A stretch of DNA of 64,000 bases from NCEH01 sp040049195. Lineage in GTDB: Bacteria; Pseudomonadota; Alphaproteobacteria; Rhizobiales; Xanthobacteraceae. The stretch is taken from assembly GCF_040049195.1 (NCBI RefSeq), contig NZ_JBDZDL010000001.1. The stretch is one strand, 5' to 3'. Positions 44,152 to 52,752 of the stretch are shown in pieces. How positions within the stretch are numbered: position 1 is the stretch's first letter; each line of letters starts with the position of its first letter. Below the pieces are notes generated by a model, which saw only the letters and a program-made list of their open reading frames with translations, had not been told where the DNA came from and ran no database searches. Position numbers and translations under genes: made by a program.

Positions 44152-44754
44152 TCAGGCGGCTTCTTCGGCTTCGAGATCGGTCTCGACGTCGGCTTCGACC
44201 TCCACATCGGCTTCCTCGCCCTTGGCGGTGCCGCGGCGGGGGCCCTTCTGGAGATTCTGCTCGATCATCTTGACCGCCTCGGTGTCGGTGATGTTCTCCA
44301 CCGCCGAGAGTTCGCGCGCCATGCGGTCCAGGGCGGCTTCATAAAGCTGCCGCTCGGAATAGGACTGCTCGGGTTGCGCGTCGGAGCGATAGAGATCGCG
44401 GACGACTTCCGAAATCGCGAGGAGATCGCCGGAATTGATCTTCGCTTCATATTCCTGGGCGCGGCGGCTCCACATGGTGCGCTTGACGCGCGCGCGACCC
44501 TTGAGAATATCCAGCGCCTTGGCGACAACGGGGGCTTCGGACAGCTTGCGCATGCCCACCGTGGCCACCTTGGGCACCGGTACGCGAAGCGTCATTTTGT
44601 CCTTCTCAAAAGATATGACAAACAGCTCGAGTTTGAAGCCAGCGACTTCCTGCTCCTCGATGGCCATGATACGACCGACGCCGTGCGAGGGGTACACGAT
44701 GTGCTCACCCGTCTTGAAACCAAGGCGGGCCTGGGCGCTCTTTTTTGTCGACAT
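44152..44754 (-). CDS. carD: CarD-family transcriptional regulator
   Basis: About 200 residues from ATG 44754 (MSTKKSAQARLGFKTGEHIV). The N-terminal CarD/RNA-polymerase-interacting domain (about 10-70) shows VYPSHGVGRIMAIEEQEVAG and FEKDKMTLRVPV. The helical C-terminal domain has MWSRRAQEYEAKINSGDLLA, SEVVRDLYR and SYSERQLYEAALDRMARELS. The tail is very acidic (EEADVEVEADVETDLEAEEA). CarD stabilises open complexes at rRNA and housekeeping promoters. The likely promoter is 280 bp upstream. Confidence 0.94.
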   Translation of the reverse strand: MSTKKSAQARLGFKTGEHIVYPSHGVGRIMAIEEQEVAGFKLELFVISFEKDKMTLRVPVPKVATVGMRKLSEAPVVAKALDILKGRARVKRTMWSRRAQEYEAKINSGDLLAISEVVRDLYRSDAQPEQSYSERQLYEAALDRMARELSAVENITDTEAVKMIEQNLQKGPRRGTAKGEEADVEVEADVETDLEAEEAA

Positions 44755-45035
44755 GCTCTTGACCACTCCTGACCCGGCCAGCGGCCGGATCGTGTTGGCG
44801 CGCGAGCGCTCGTTTCCGGTATGACCCGGGCGATGGCGCACCCTGCGCTGGCGACTGGGCCGCGGCCGGTACGCCCGACGGCCCGCTCATGTCAGTCGAT
44901 GACTACAACCTCGCGTAAGCACCCCAACCGCCTTCGCGGCCGGATGCCAAATTTCTCGCCCCAATGTTCCCGAGAATGCGCTATTGAATGCACGCGCGAC
45001 GCGGCTGGTTGGAAAAGCAATCGACTGTAAAGGCT

Positions 45036-45063
45036 TGTATAACACAAAAACCGATGAAATCAA
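45036..45063 (-). promoter_or_regulatory. Sigma-70-type promoter facing carD
   Basis: Minus strand TTGATT (45058-45063), 16 nt, TATACA (45036-45041). Good hexamers; the start near 45029 would give carD a leader of about 275 nt with no obvious terminator or frame in between. A separate small RNA cannot be excluded. Confidence 0.5.
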
Positions 45064-45145
45064 AGCGCTGCGCCGGCTTTGCGGCCCGTCCTCGCGCAAG
45101 CCTGCCATGTCATACCCTAAGATGGTGGGCAATCTCAGCTTTCTC

Positions 45146-45169
45146 ACATATAAACATTTCTTTATATGT
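45146..45169. promoter_or_regulatory. Inverted repeat operator upstream of ahcY
   Basis: ACATATAAA-CATTTC-TTTATATGT is a perfect 9-bp inverted repeat in an otherwise GC-rich region. Its right end touches a possible -35 (TTGATT, 45169-45174) of an ahcY promoter with -10 near 45193-45198. ArsR-family SahR/SamR regulators of methionine-cycle genes are candidates; the assignment is inference. Confidence 0.6.
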
Positions 45170-45262
45170 TGATTGCTCATGGGCCGCGCCCGTGCTAGAG
45201 GCAACTCACAAGATGAGACGCCCTGCACCGGCGGGGCCGCAGCACCAGCACGGAGAGACGAC

Positions 45263-46660
45263 ATGACCGCCGATTATGTGGTGAAAGACATCAATCTTGC
45301 CGACTGGGGCCGCAAGGAACTGGACATCGCCGAGATCGAGATGCCCGGCCTCATGGCCACCCGCGCCGAATACGGCCCGAGCCAGCCCCTGAAGGGCGCC
45401 CGCATCGCCGGCTCGCTGCACATGACCATTCAGACCGGCGTGCTCATCGAGACCCTGAAGGCGCTCGGCGCCGATGTGCGCTGGGCCTCCTGCAACATCT
45501 ATTCGACCCAGGACCACGCCGCCGCCGCCATCGCCGCGGCCGGCACCCCGGTGTTCGCCATCAAGGGCGAGAGCCTCGAGGAATATTGGGAATACACCCA
45601 TCGCATCTTCGAATGGGCCGACGGCGGCGCGCCGAACATGATCCTGGACGACGGCGGCGACGCCACCCTGCTGGTGCATCTGGGCAAGCGCGCGGAAGCC
45701 GGCGACACCGCTTTCCTCGACGGCGCGACCAATGAAGAGGAAGAAGTGCTGTTCGCGGCCATCAAGCGCCGCCTCAAGCACAAGCCCGGCTGGTACACCC
45801 TGCTCGCCAATTCCATCCGCGGCGTGACGGAAGAGACCACCACGGGCGTGCATCGCCTCTATGAGATGCAGAAGAAGGGCACGCTGCTGTGGCCCGCCAT
45901 CAACGTCAACGACAGCGTCACCAAGTCCAAGTTCGACAATCTCTACGGCTGCCGCGAGAGCCTGGTGGACGGCATCCGCCGCGGCACCGACGTGATGATG
46001 GCCGGCAAGGTCGCCATGATCGCCGGCTTCGGCGACGTGGGTAAGGGCTCGGCCGCCTCGCTGCGCAATGCCGGCTGCCGCGTGATGGTCTCCGAGGTCG
46101 ATCCCATCTGCGCGCTCCAGGCCGCGATGGAAGGCTACGAGGTCACCACCATGGAAGACGCCGCCACGCGCGCCGACATCTTCGTGACCGCCACCGGCAA
46201 CCTCGACGTGATCACCGTGGACCACATGCGCGCCATGAAGGACCGCGCCATCGTCTGCAACATCGGCCATTTCGACAGCGAGATTCAAGTCGCCGGCCTG
46301 AAGAACTTCAAGTGGCACAATGTGAAGCCGCAGGTCGACGAGGTGGAGTTCACCGACGGCAAGCGCATCATCCTGCTGTCGGAAGGCCGCCTCGTGAACC
46401 TCGGCAACGCCACCGGCCATCCGAGCTTCGTGATGTCGGCCTCGTTCACCAACCAGACCCTGGCGCAGATCGAGCTGTTCACCAAGCCGGGCGTGTATGA
46501 GAAGAAGGTCTACACGCTGCCCAAGACCCTGGACGAGAAGGTGGCCTCGCTGCATCTCGAAAAGATCGGCGTGAAGCTCACCAAGCTGTCGGACCAGCAG
46601 TCCGCCTATATCGGCGTGCCGCAGGAAGGCCCGTTCAAGCCCGAGACCTATCGCTACTGA
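45263..46660 (+). CDS. ahcY: S-adenosyl-L-homocysteine hydrolase
   Basis: About 465 residues from ATG 45263 (MTADYVVKDINLADWGRKEL), preceded by GGAGAG. It converts S-adenosylhomocysteine to homocysteine and adenosine, clearing the inhibitor of SAM methyltransferases. RWASCNIYSTQDHAAAA, ILDDGGDATLLVHLG, NVNDSVTKSKFDNLYGCRES and the NAD site IAGFGDVGKGSA are diagnostic. The end FKPETYRY is the usual Tyr-containing C-terminus that contacts the neighbouring subunit. It carries the loop insertion of the bacterial long form. An inverted repeat upstream suggests regulation. Confidence 0.97.
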   Translation: MTADYVVKDINLADWGRKELDIAEIEMPGLMATRAEYGPSQPLKGARIAGSLHMTIQTGVLIETLKALGADVRWASCNIYSTQDHAAAAIAAAGTPVFAIKGESLEEYWEYTHRIFEWADGGAPNMILDDGGDATLLVHLGKRAEAGDTAFLDGATNEEEEVLFAAIKRRLKHKPGWYTLLANSIRGVTEETTTGVHRLYEMQKKGTLLWPAINVNDSVTKSKFDNLYGCRESLVDGIRRGTDVMMAGKVAMIAGFGDVGKGSAASLRNAGCRVMVSEVDPICALQAAMEGYEVTTMEDAATRADIFVTATGNLDVITVDHMRAMKDRAIVCNIGHFDSEIQVAGLKNFKWHNVKPQVDEVEFTDGKRIILLSEGRLVNLGNATGHPSFVMSASFTNQTLAQIELFTKPGVYEKKVYTLPKTLDEKVASLHLEKIGVKLTKLSDQQSAYIGVPQEGPFKPETYRY

Positions 46661-47057
46661 GGCCGGCCCGCCGATGCCGCGCGCCATGCGCGGCACCGGC
46701 CCGGCGCGTGCGTGATTCTGCGCCCCGGTGCTCGCAAGAGGCCGGGGCGCAGGCGTCTTTCCGACCCGCGCCAACTTGTCGCCATCGCCCGGCGGACGGC
46801 GCGCCGCGAACCTGCTCCAATTGGAATTTATTCGGCGCCCTTACGGCAGAGACCCGCATTGTCATCATTCGCGAAGAGAGCTAGGTGTGAAGCGGCTGCG
46901 GCTCGCTGCGGTCGCGCGCTGCTGGGGGGCTGCCTTGGACGGTTATGACCATCGATCGCGGCGCGCGGGATGGCGCCGGAGCGACCTGTCGGGCCGCCGC
47001 CTGCGCCGCTGTCCCGTCCTGTCCCGGCCCCCTCGTTAAGCGCGCGGATCCAGCGAC
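46661..47057. other. Intergenic region between ahcY and kup
   Basis: Contains a strong 11-bp hairpin CTGCGCCCCGG / CCGGGGCGCAG (46718-46752) followed by GCGTCTTTCC, possibly the ahcY terminator, and a smaller TGCCGCGC/GCGCGGCA stem at about 46675-46696. The rest shows no credible gene or riboswitch. A kup promoter is expected but not clear. Confidence 0.45.
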
Positions 47058-48944
47058 ATGTCCCTGAGTGTGAGCCGCGATCGAAAACGTATTCTGCCCT
47101 TCGCCGCCGAGATCGGGGCGCTGGGCGTGGTGTTCGGAGACATCGGCACCAGCCCGCTCTACGCCCTCAAGCAGGGCGTGCTGGCGGTGGGCGGCACCAA
47201 TTTCATGCCCGACGACGTGCTGGGGCTGCTGTCGCTCATCACCTGGAGCATCATCCTCTCGGTGACCGTCAAATACGTCATGCTGGTGCTGCGCGCCGAC
47301 AATGACGGGGAGGGCGGCATCCTCGCCCTCGTCACGCTGCTGGACCTGCACCGCAGCGCGCTCGGCCTGCGGTGGTATCTGCTCGCCGCCGGCCTGCTCG
47401 GCGCCGCCATGCTGATCGGCGACGGCGTGCTGACGCCGGCCATGTCGGTGCTCTCGGCCATCGAGGGATTGGGCGTCATCGCCCCGCAGCTGAACCAATG
47501 GGTGGTGCCGCTCACGGTCGGGGTGCTGCTCGGCGTGTTCCTCTCCCAGCGCGCCGGCACCGACAAGATCGCCAGCTTCTACGGCCCGATCATGCTGCTG
47601 TGGTTCAGCGCCATCGGCATTCTCGGCATCTACGGCATCGTGCGCGCCCCCGAGGTGCTGGTGGGCCTCGATCCGCGCCACGGCGTGCGCCTGCTGATGG
47701 GCCATCCGGGCCTCGCGGGCGTGATTCTCGGCGCGTGCTTTCTCGCGATCACGGGCGGCGAGGCGCTCTATGCCGATCTCGGGCATTTCGGCCGCAAGGT
47801 GATCGCGCGCGCCTGGCTGGTGGTGGCCATGCCGGCGCTGCTGCTGAACTATTTCGGCCAGGGCGCGATCCTGCTCACCGACCCCAACGCGGTGCGCAAT
47901 CCCTTCTTCGACCTGTGCCCCGATCCGATCGACATCCCGCTGCTGCTGCTCGCCACCGCCGCCACCGTCATCGCCTCGCAATCCATCATCACCGGCGTGT
48001 TCTCGCTGGCCAAGCAGGCGATCGAGCTCGGCTACCTGCCGCCCATGCGCATCCGCTACACCAGCGAGCACAACGAGCAGCACATCTATGTGGGCCGGCT
48101 GAACTGGCTGCTGATGATCGCCTGCATCGCCGTGGTGCTGGGCTTCGAAGCATCCGACCGCCTCGCCTCCGCCTATGGCATCGCGGTCGCCTTCGCCATG
48201 GTGACCACCTCCATCCTGTTCATCGCCCAGGTGAGCCGCGCCTGGGGCTGGCCCAAGCCGGCGGTGATCCTGCTCGGTGTCTGCCTGCTGTCCCTGGACG
48301 CGGCGTTCGCCACCTCCAACCTCACCAAGCTGCACGACGGCGGCTGGCTGCCGCTGACCATCGCGGGCATTGTCATCTTCGTCATGGTGAGCTGGCGGCG
48401 CGGCCTGGAAAGCGTGGTCGCCCAGCAGGTGCGCTTCACCGAGCCGCTCGACGGCTTCGTGGCGCGCAAGGACCGGGCAAGCGACGGCGTGAGCCCGCGC
48501 ACCGCCATCTTCCTCTCCCGCGCGGGCGCCATGACGCCGGTGGCGCTCTCGCGCATGGCGGACGTGATGAAGATCCGCTTCAACCGCGCGGTGGTGGTCT
48601 CGGTGTGGATCGTCGCCCGGCCGCGCGTCTCGGTGGAGGAGCGCGTGCGCGTGACCCTGCTGGACGGTACCTTCGTGCAGGTGGACCTGCGCTTCGGCTA
48701 CATGCAGCAGATCGACGTGCCCTCGGTGCTCGGCCCGGCGCTCAGCGCGCGCGGCATCGACCCGGACGAGGCCATCTACGTGATCGGCCACGAGCGGATC
48801 ATCCCTCCGGACGAGATTTTCCGCCTGCGGGACGTGGTGGCGCACGTCTTCGCGTTTCTGGCGCGCAATGCCGAGCGCTCCGTGGACCGCTTCGGCCTGC
48901 CGCGCGCCCGCACCATGGAAATCGGCTATCCGGTGAAATTATAA
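47058..48944 (+). CDS. kup: Kup potassium transporter
   Basis: A 628-residue K+:H+ symporter with about twelve membrane helices and a cytoplasmic C-terminal domain. AAEIGALGVVFGDIGTSPLY is the KUP signature at the start; GDGVLTPAMSVLSAIEGLGV and GGEALYADLGHFGRKVI follow. The C-terminus has TAIFLSRAGAMTPVALSRMA. It lacks any c-di-AMP riboswitch. ATG 47058 agrees with family length. A trkH gene is also in the window. Confidence 0.95.
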   Translation: MSLSVSRDRKRILPFAAEIGALGVVFGDIGTSPLYALKQGVLAVGGTNFMPDDVLGLLSLITWSIILSVTVKYVMLVLRADNDGEGGILALVTLLDLHRSALGLRWYLLAAGLLGAAMLIGDGVLTPAMSVLSAIEGLGVIAPQLNQWVVPLTVGVLLGVFLSQRAGTDKIASFYGPIMLLWFSAIGILGIYGIVRAPEVLVGLDPRHGVRLLMGHPGLAGVILGACFLAITGGEALYADLGHFGRKVIARAWLVVAMPALLLNYFGQGAILLTDPNAVRNPFFDLCPDPIDIPLLLLATAATVIASQSIITGVFSLAKQAIELGYLPPMRIRYTSEHNEQHIYVGRLNWLLMIACIAVVLGFEASDRLASAYGIAVAFAMVTTSILFIAQVSRAWGWPKPAVILLGVCLLSLDAAFATSNLTKLHDGGWLPLTIAGIVIFVMVSWRRGLESVVAQQVRFTEPLDGFVARKDRASDGVSPRTAIFLSRAGAMTPVALSRMADVMKIRFNRAVVVSVWIVARPRVSVEERVRVTLLDGTFVQVDLRFGYMQQIDVPSVLGPALSARGIDPDEAIYVIGHERIIPPDEIFRLRDVVAHVFAFLARNAERSVDRFGLPRARTMEIGYPVKL

Positions 48945-49137
48945 GCGTGGCTTTGGCTTGCCTTGGACCGGCCGTGTTGCCGGGTTAGGAAATGCGGGCC
49001 CGCGCCCCAAAGTCAGCAACAAGGCATAGCCGCGAAACGCGTTCCGACGTAAGGGAAAGAGGCCTCAAAGAAACGCACCGCGGGCCGGCACCCCGCGGAT
49101 GCGGGACAAGAAGCGGCCGGCGGGGAAATGGTGTTTC

Positions 49138-50175
49138 ATGTTTCATGTGAAAATCTGGCGTTTCCTTCGGGACAAAGTGGGCCTGCACGGGCTCGGCTTC
49201 ATCGCGAGCCTGGCGGTCATCGGATTTGCCGCGGTCGTGCTCTACCGGATGCTGCACAAGCTGAAGTTCGATCAGGTTGTGCTGGCGCTGAAGGAGAAGG
49301 ACCCGCGCTTCGTCTTCGCCGCCTTCGTGCTGGTGGCCTGCGCCTATCTGACCCTGACCCTGTATGATTTCTTCGCCCTGAAGACCATCGGGCGCACGCG
49401 CATTCCCTATCGCGTGGCGGCCATGGCGGGCTTCTGCTCCTATTCGGTCGGCCACAATGTGGGCTTCACGGTCTTCACCGGCGGCTCGGTGCGCTACCGC
49501 ATCTATTCCGCCTGGGGGCTGACGGCGGTGGATGTCGCCAAGATCTGCTTCATCGCGGGGCTGACCTTCTGGCTCGGCAATATCGCGGTGCTCGGCCTCG
49601 GCATCCTGATCCATCCCGACGCCGCCACCGCCGTGGACCAATTGCCGCCCATGGTGAACCGGCTGATCGGCGCCACCGCCCTCATCGGCCTGTTCGGCTA
49701 TATGTATTGGGTGAGCGCCGCGCCGCGGAAGATCGGCCGCTCCACCTGGTTCGTCACCTTGCCGGCCGGCAAGTCGACCGTGATCCAGGTGGGCATCGGC
49801 ATTCTCGATCTCACCCTGTGCGCGGCGGCCATGTACATGCTGATGCCGGCCTCGCCTTATATCGACCCGGTTTCGCTGGCGGTGATCTTCATCACGGCGA
49901 CGCTGCTCGGCTTCGCGAGCCATGCGCCGGGCGGCCTCGGCGTGTTCGACGCGGCGCTGCTGATCGCGCTGCCGCAGTTCGACAAGGAAGAGATGGTCGG
50001 CGCGCTGCTGCTGTTCCGCCTGTTCTATTACATCGTCCCGTTCGCCATCGCCCTGACCATCCTCGGTTCGCGCGAACTCTGGCTCAGCACCCTGCGCCGC
50101 CGCCTGCGCCGGGATGCGGCGGCCGAGCCGGCCCACGCGCCCCTGCCCACGGGCCTGGAATCGCGTGACGGCTGA
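49138..50175 (+). CDS. LPG-synthase-TM/UPF0104 family membrane protein
   Basis: About 345 residues and eight or so hydrophobic helices. GFCSYSVGHNVGFTVFTGGS, VRYRIYSAWGL, FASHAPGGLGVFDAALLIAL and FRLFYYIVPFAIAL are typical of the membrane part of lysylphosphatidylglycerol synthase/YbhN-like proteins. There is no C-terminal aminoacyl-transferase domain, so it is not a complete MprF. The start MFHVKIWRFLRDKVGL is preferred; an in-frame ATG 13 codons earlier is possible. A parS-like sequence overlaps the first codons. Function probably in lipid flipping or envelope biology, unproven. Confidence 0.82.
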   Translation: MFHVKIWRFLRDKVGLHGLGFIASLAVIGFAAVVLYRMLHKLKFDQVVLALKEKDPRFVFAAFVLVACAYLTLTLYDFFALKTIGRTRIPYRVAAMAGFCSYSVGHNVGFTVFTGGSVRYRIYSAWGLTAVDVAKICFIAGLTFWLGNIAVLGLGILIHPDAATAVDQLPPMVNRLIGATALIGLFGYMYWVSAAPRKIGRSTWFVTLPAGKSTVIQVGIGILDLTLCAAAMYMLMPASPYIDPVSLAVIFITATLLGFASHAPGGLGVFDAALLIALPQFDKEEMVGALLLFRLFYYIVPFAIALTILGSRELWLSTLRRRLRRDAAAEPAHAPLPTGLESRDG

Positions 50176-50223
50176 AGCATCGCTTGGCTTGCAGGTGGCG
50201 TGACGGCGCCGCGGCGCCGCGCG

Positions 50224-50904
50224 TCAGGGCGCGATCGCCGGGCCGATGCCGGGCGAGGGCAGCAGGCCGCCGCCGTTCGGCATCTTCATGGTCCGCGTGC
50301 CCGGCGGCAGACGGAACAGCTCGGGATCCTGAGGCCCGCGCTTCAGCGAGAGGACCTCGAAGGCGAGGTGCGCCTTGCCCTGGATCTCCACCTGCGTGCG
50401 CAGCACGATGCCGTCCTCGGTGATGCAGGCGGTGGTCGGGCCGGTGAGCTGGGCGGCCTTCTCCACCTGCCAGAGGGTGCAGGCTTCCCCCGCCACCTCT
50501 GAGGTTCCGGTGCGCGTGCCCTCGCCGGCCAGGGAGGCGATCTGGAAATCCGCGGGCAGGTCGGTCTCGATTCCCATTTTCGGCAGGCTGGGGGAGACCA
50601 GCACCACCTTGCGGGTGTCGATGTTGAGGAAGCCGAGCAAGGTTCCCGGAACCGCCGGATTGCTGATTTCCATGCGCATGTGATTGCCCTGCCGGGCCAT
50701 CTCCACCTGCAGGCGCCCGCCGAGCTTGGCCGTGAGGGCGAAATCGACCGTGAGGGCGGGCAGGGGCTCCGCCGCGAGGGGGACGGCGCTGCCGGCAAGC
50801 CCGGCACAGGCCAGAACCAGGGCGCGGAGCGCGATCGCGGGGCAAAGAGCGGGCCGGGGACTCGGCCGGACACGGCTGGCGCCATGCCGCCTCACCAATT
50901 TCAT
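50224..50904 (-). CDS. Exported protein of unknown function (LolA-like beta fold)
   Basis: About 226 residues with a signal peptide (ALRALVLACAGLAGSAVPLA). The mature domain alternates beta strands: LTVDFALTAKLGGRLQVEMA, HMRMEISNPAVP, TRKVVLVSPSLPKMG, then EACTLWQVEKAAQLTGPTTA with two cysteines able to form a disulfide, and LFRLPPGTRTMKMP near the end. This looks like the DUF4412/LolA-type half-barrel family of periplasmic proteins. No named function. Convergent with the LPG-type gene and divergent from phoR. Confidence 0.75.
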   Translation of the reverse strand: MKLVRRHGASRVRPSPRPALCPAIALRALVLACAGLAGSAVPLAAEPLPALTVDFALTAKLGGRLQVEMARQGNHMRMEISNPAVPGTLLGFLNIDTRKVVLVSPSLPKMGIETDLPADFQIASLAGEGTRTGTSEVAGEACTLWQVEKAAQLTGPTTACITEDGIVLRTQVEIQGKAHLAFEVLSLKRGPQDPELFRLPPGTRTMKMPNGGGLLPSPGIGPAIAP

Positions 50905-51064
50905 AAGACCTCGTCCCTTATCGGTTCTGCGCGAACGCACGCGATACCATTCCCCGGCACCTACGGGAAGGCGCGCCTGCCTCCCGCGCGCATCGAGCTG
51001 AAAAAGCGCAAGAAAAATGCGCGCGGAACGCGCGTGAAGGCGCCTGCGCGCGGTCACTGTCTTA

Positions 51065-51093
51065 TTGTCTTCGCGCAGGCGCTACAGCATATG
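51065..51093 (+). promoter_or_regulatory. Possible phoR promoter
   Basis: TTGTCT (51065-51070), 17 nt, CATATG (51088-51093). About 190 bp before the chosen phoR start; no Pho box is evident here. Confidence 0.4.
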
Positions 51094-51285
51094 CCAAATG
51101 GGCCGCTGCGTCGGTCCTAGAAATTGCCGTGCGCCAACGCTGCCGGAGGAAACGCGCTTCATGTCACGCCTGCCACTGCCGAAACGGCGCGTGCCTTTCC
51201 CCGCTGTGCTGCCGGCGGCGCTTCCCGCCGGCGGCTGGCGCATGCCCAGCATGCGGCGGGGCCACCGGGCGCGGCGGTCAGGCAC

Positions 51286-52626
51286 ATGACGCCCGGCGCA
51301 TCCTCGGGCCGTGGGGGCGCACGGCCCTGGCTCACCTCGCTCGGCCTGGTGGTCGCGCTGTGCGCGCTGTTCGGGGCGGGCGTCGCCTTCGATCTCATAG
51401 CGCCGCCGTTCGCGGCGCTGCTGGTGATGCTGTTTTCCGCCTGCGCCTTCGTGGCGACCCGCGGCCGCGACGTGCCGCCGCCGATCGTCATGGAGCCGCC
51501 GCGGGAGGAGCCGCCCTCGCCGGCGCCGCTGGTCGATCCGCGGGTGGAAGCGGTGGTCGCGGCCTTGCCGGAGCCGGCGCTCCTGCTCACCCCCGGCGGC
51601 GAGATCCTCACCGCGAACCAGCGGGTCGCCCTGTCGGTGGGGCCGGCGAAGGTGGGCGACCCGCTCTCCTTCCTGGTGCGCGTGCCGGAAGTGCTGGAGG
51701 CGGTGCGCGCGGGCGCGCAGGACGGTCTGCCGCGCCGGGTCGAATTCGGCGAGCGGGTGCCGCTCGATCGCTGGCTGGAGGCGCATGTGGTGCCGCTCCG
51801 GCTCAATCCCATTGGGCGCGGCACCAGCGCGCGGGACGACCGCTCGCCCGATACGGTGCTGCTCACCTTTCGCGACCTGACGCACCAGCGCCGCATCGAG
51901 CAGATGCGCGCCGACTTCGTGGCCAATGCCAGCCACGAGTTGCGCACGCCGCTCGCCTCGCTCCTGGGCTTCATCGAAACCCTGCTCGGGCCGGCGCGCA
52001 ACGATGTTGCGGCGCGGGAGCGGTTTCTCGGCATCATGGCGGCGCAGGCGCGGCGCATGTCGCGCCTGATCGAGGACCTGCTCTCGCTCTCGCGCATCGA
52101 GCTGAACGCCCATGTTCGCCCGGAAACGCCTGTGGAATTGGGCGGCATCGTGGCCCATGTGTGCGACACCCTCGGCCCCCTGGCGCAGGACCGCGACGTG
52201 GAGATCGAGATCAGCCGCCCGCAGGAGCCGGTCTATGTCCTTGGCGAACGGGACGAATTGATCCGCCTGTTTGAGAATCTGGTCGAAAACGCGCTAAAAT
52301 ACGGGGCCAATGGGCACCGGGTCGAGGTGGTGGTGGGCATCGAGCGGAGCGGCACGCCGGCGGCCGTGGTCTCGGTGCAGGATTTCGGTCCTGGCATCTC
52401 GCCGGAGCATCTTCCGCGCCTCACCGAGCGCTTCTACCGGGTCGATGTGGCGGTCAGCCGCGACCAGGGCGGCACGGGCCTCGGGCTGGCCATCGTGAAA
52501 CATATTGTGGCGCGTCATAGAGGGCGCATGGGGATCGAAAGCCGGCAAGATGCGGGGGCGACTTTCACGGTGCGGTTCGATCTCGTGGAAGTGCCGGAAA
52601 AAAATCTCGTGAAATCAAAGGCGTAA
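51286..52626 (+). CDS. phoR: Phosphate regulon sensor histidine kinase PhoR
   Basis: About 446 residues from ATG 51286; the start is uncertain because the frame is open further upstream. Two N-terminal membrane helices (LTSLGLVVALCALFGAGVAF; FAALLVMLFSACAFVA), a PAS-like domain (about 85-200), the H-box ANASHELRTPLASLLGF (His217), and an HATPase domain with N box ENLVENALKYG and G boxes QDFGPGIS and GGTGLGLAIVKHI. It phosphorylates PhoB under phosphate limitation. Followed by pstSCAB-phoU-phoB on the same strand. Confidence 0.93.
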   Translation: MTPGASSGRGGARPWLTSLGLVVALCALFGAGVAFDLIAPPFAALLVMLFSACAFVATRGRDVPPPIVMEPPREEPPSPAPLVDPRVEAVVAALPEPALLLTPGGEILTANQRVALSVGPAKVGDPLSFLVRVPEVLEAVRAGAQDGLPRRVEFGERVPLDRWLEAHVVPLRLNPIGRGTSARDDRSPDTVLLTFRDLTHQRRIEQMRADFVANASHELRTPLASLLGFIETLLGPARNDVAARERFLGIMAAQARRMSRLIEDLLSLSRIELNAHVRPETPVELGGIVAHVCDTLGPLAQDRDVEIEISRPQEPVYVLGERDELIRLFENLVENALKYGANGHRVEVVVGIERSGTPAAVVSVQDFGPGISPEHLPRLTERFYRVDVAVSRDQGGTGLGLAIVKHIVARHRGRMGIESRQDAGATFTVRFDLVEVPEKNLVKSKA

Positions 52627-52627
52627 A

Positions 52628-52659
52628 ACGTCATTGCACTGTCACGTTGGGGTCATAGA
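52628..52659 (+). promoter_or_regulatory. Pho box (three 11-bp-spaced repeats) of pstS
   Basis: ACGTCAT (52628), CTGTCAC (52639) and GGGTCAT (52650) are spaced exactly 11 bp apart, matching the PhoB recognition repeat CTGTCAT. The box begins 2 bp after the phoR stop codon; a -10-like TAAAGT/TTAAT lies at about 52677-52686. Confidence 0.8.
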
Positions 52660-52752
52660 ACCGTGGCGCCGGCCCGCTAAAGTTAATCGGCCCAATGTTG
52701 CGTCGCGGCAGCTAGCCGACGGGCGACACCTATTGGTCAAGGAGAGAACCCC

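Noticed and set aside
45170..45262. Possible SAM-II or SAH riboswitch before ahcY
   Set aside because: The leader lacks the conserved cores of either class as I know them; the inverted repeat further upstream is a better regulatory candidate.
46881..48845. A 654-codon open frame antisense to kup
   Set aside because: Extremely His/Asp/Glu/Arg-rich low-complexity translation, as expected opposite a membrane protein in GC-rich DNA.
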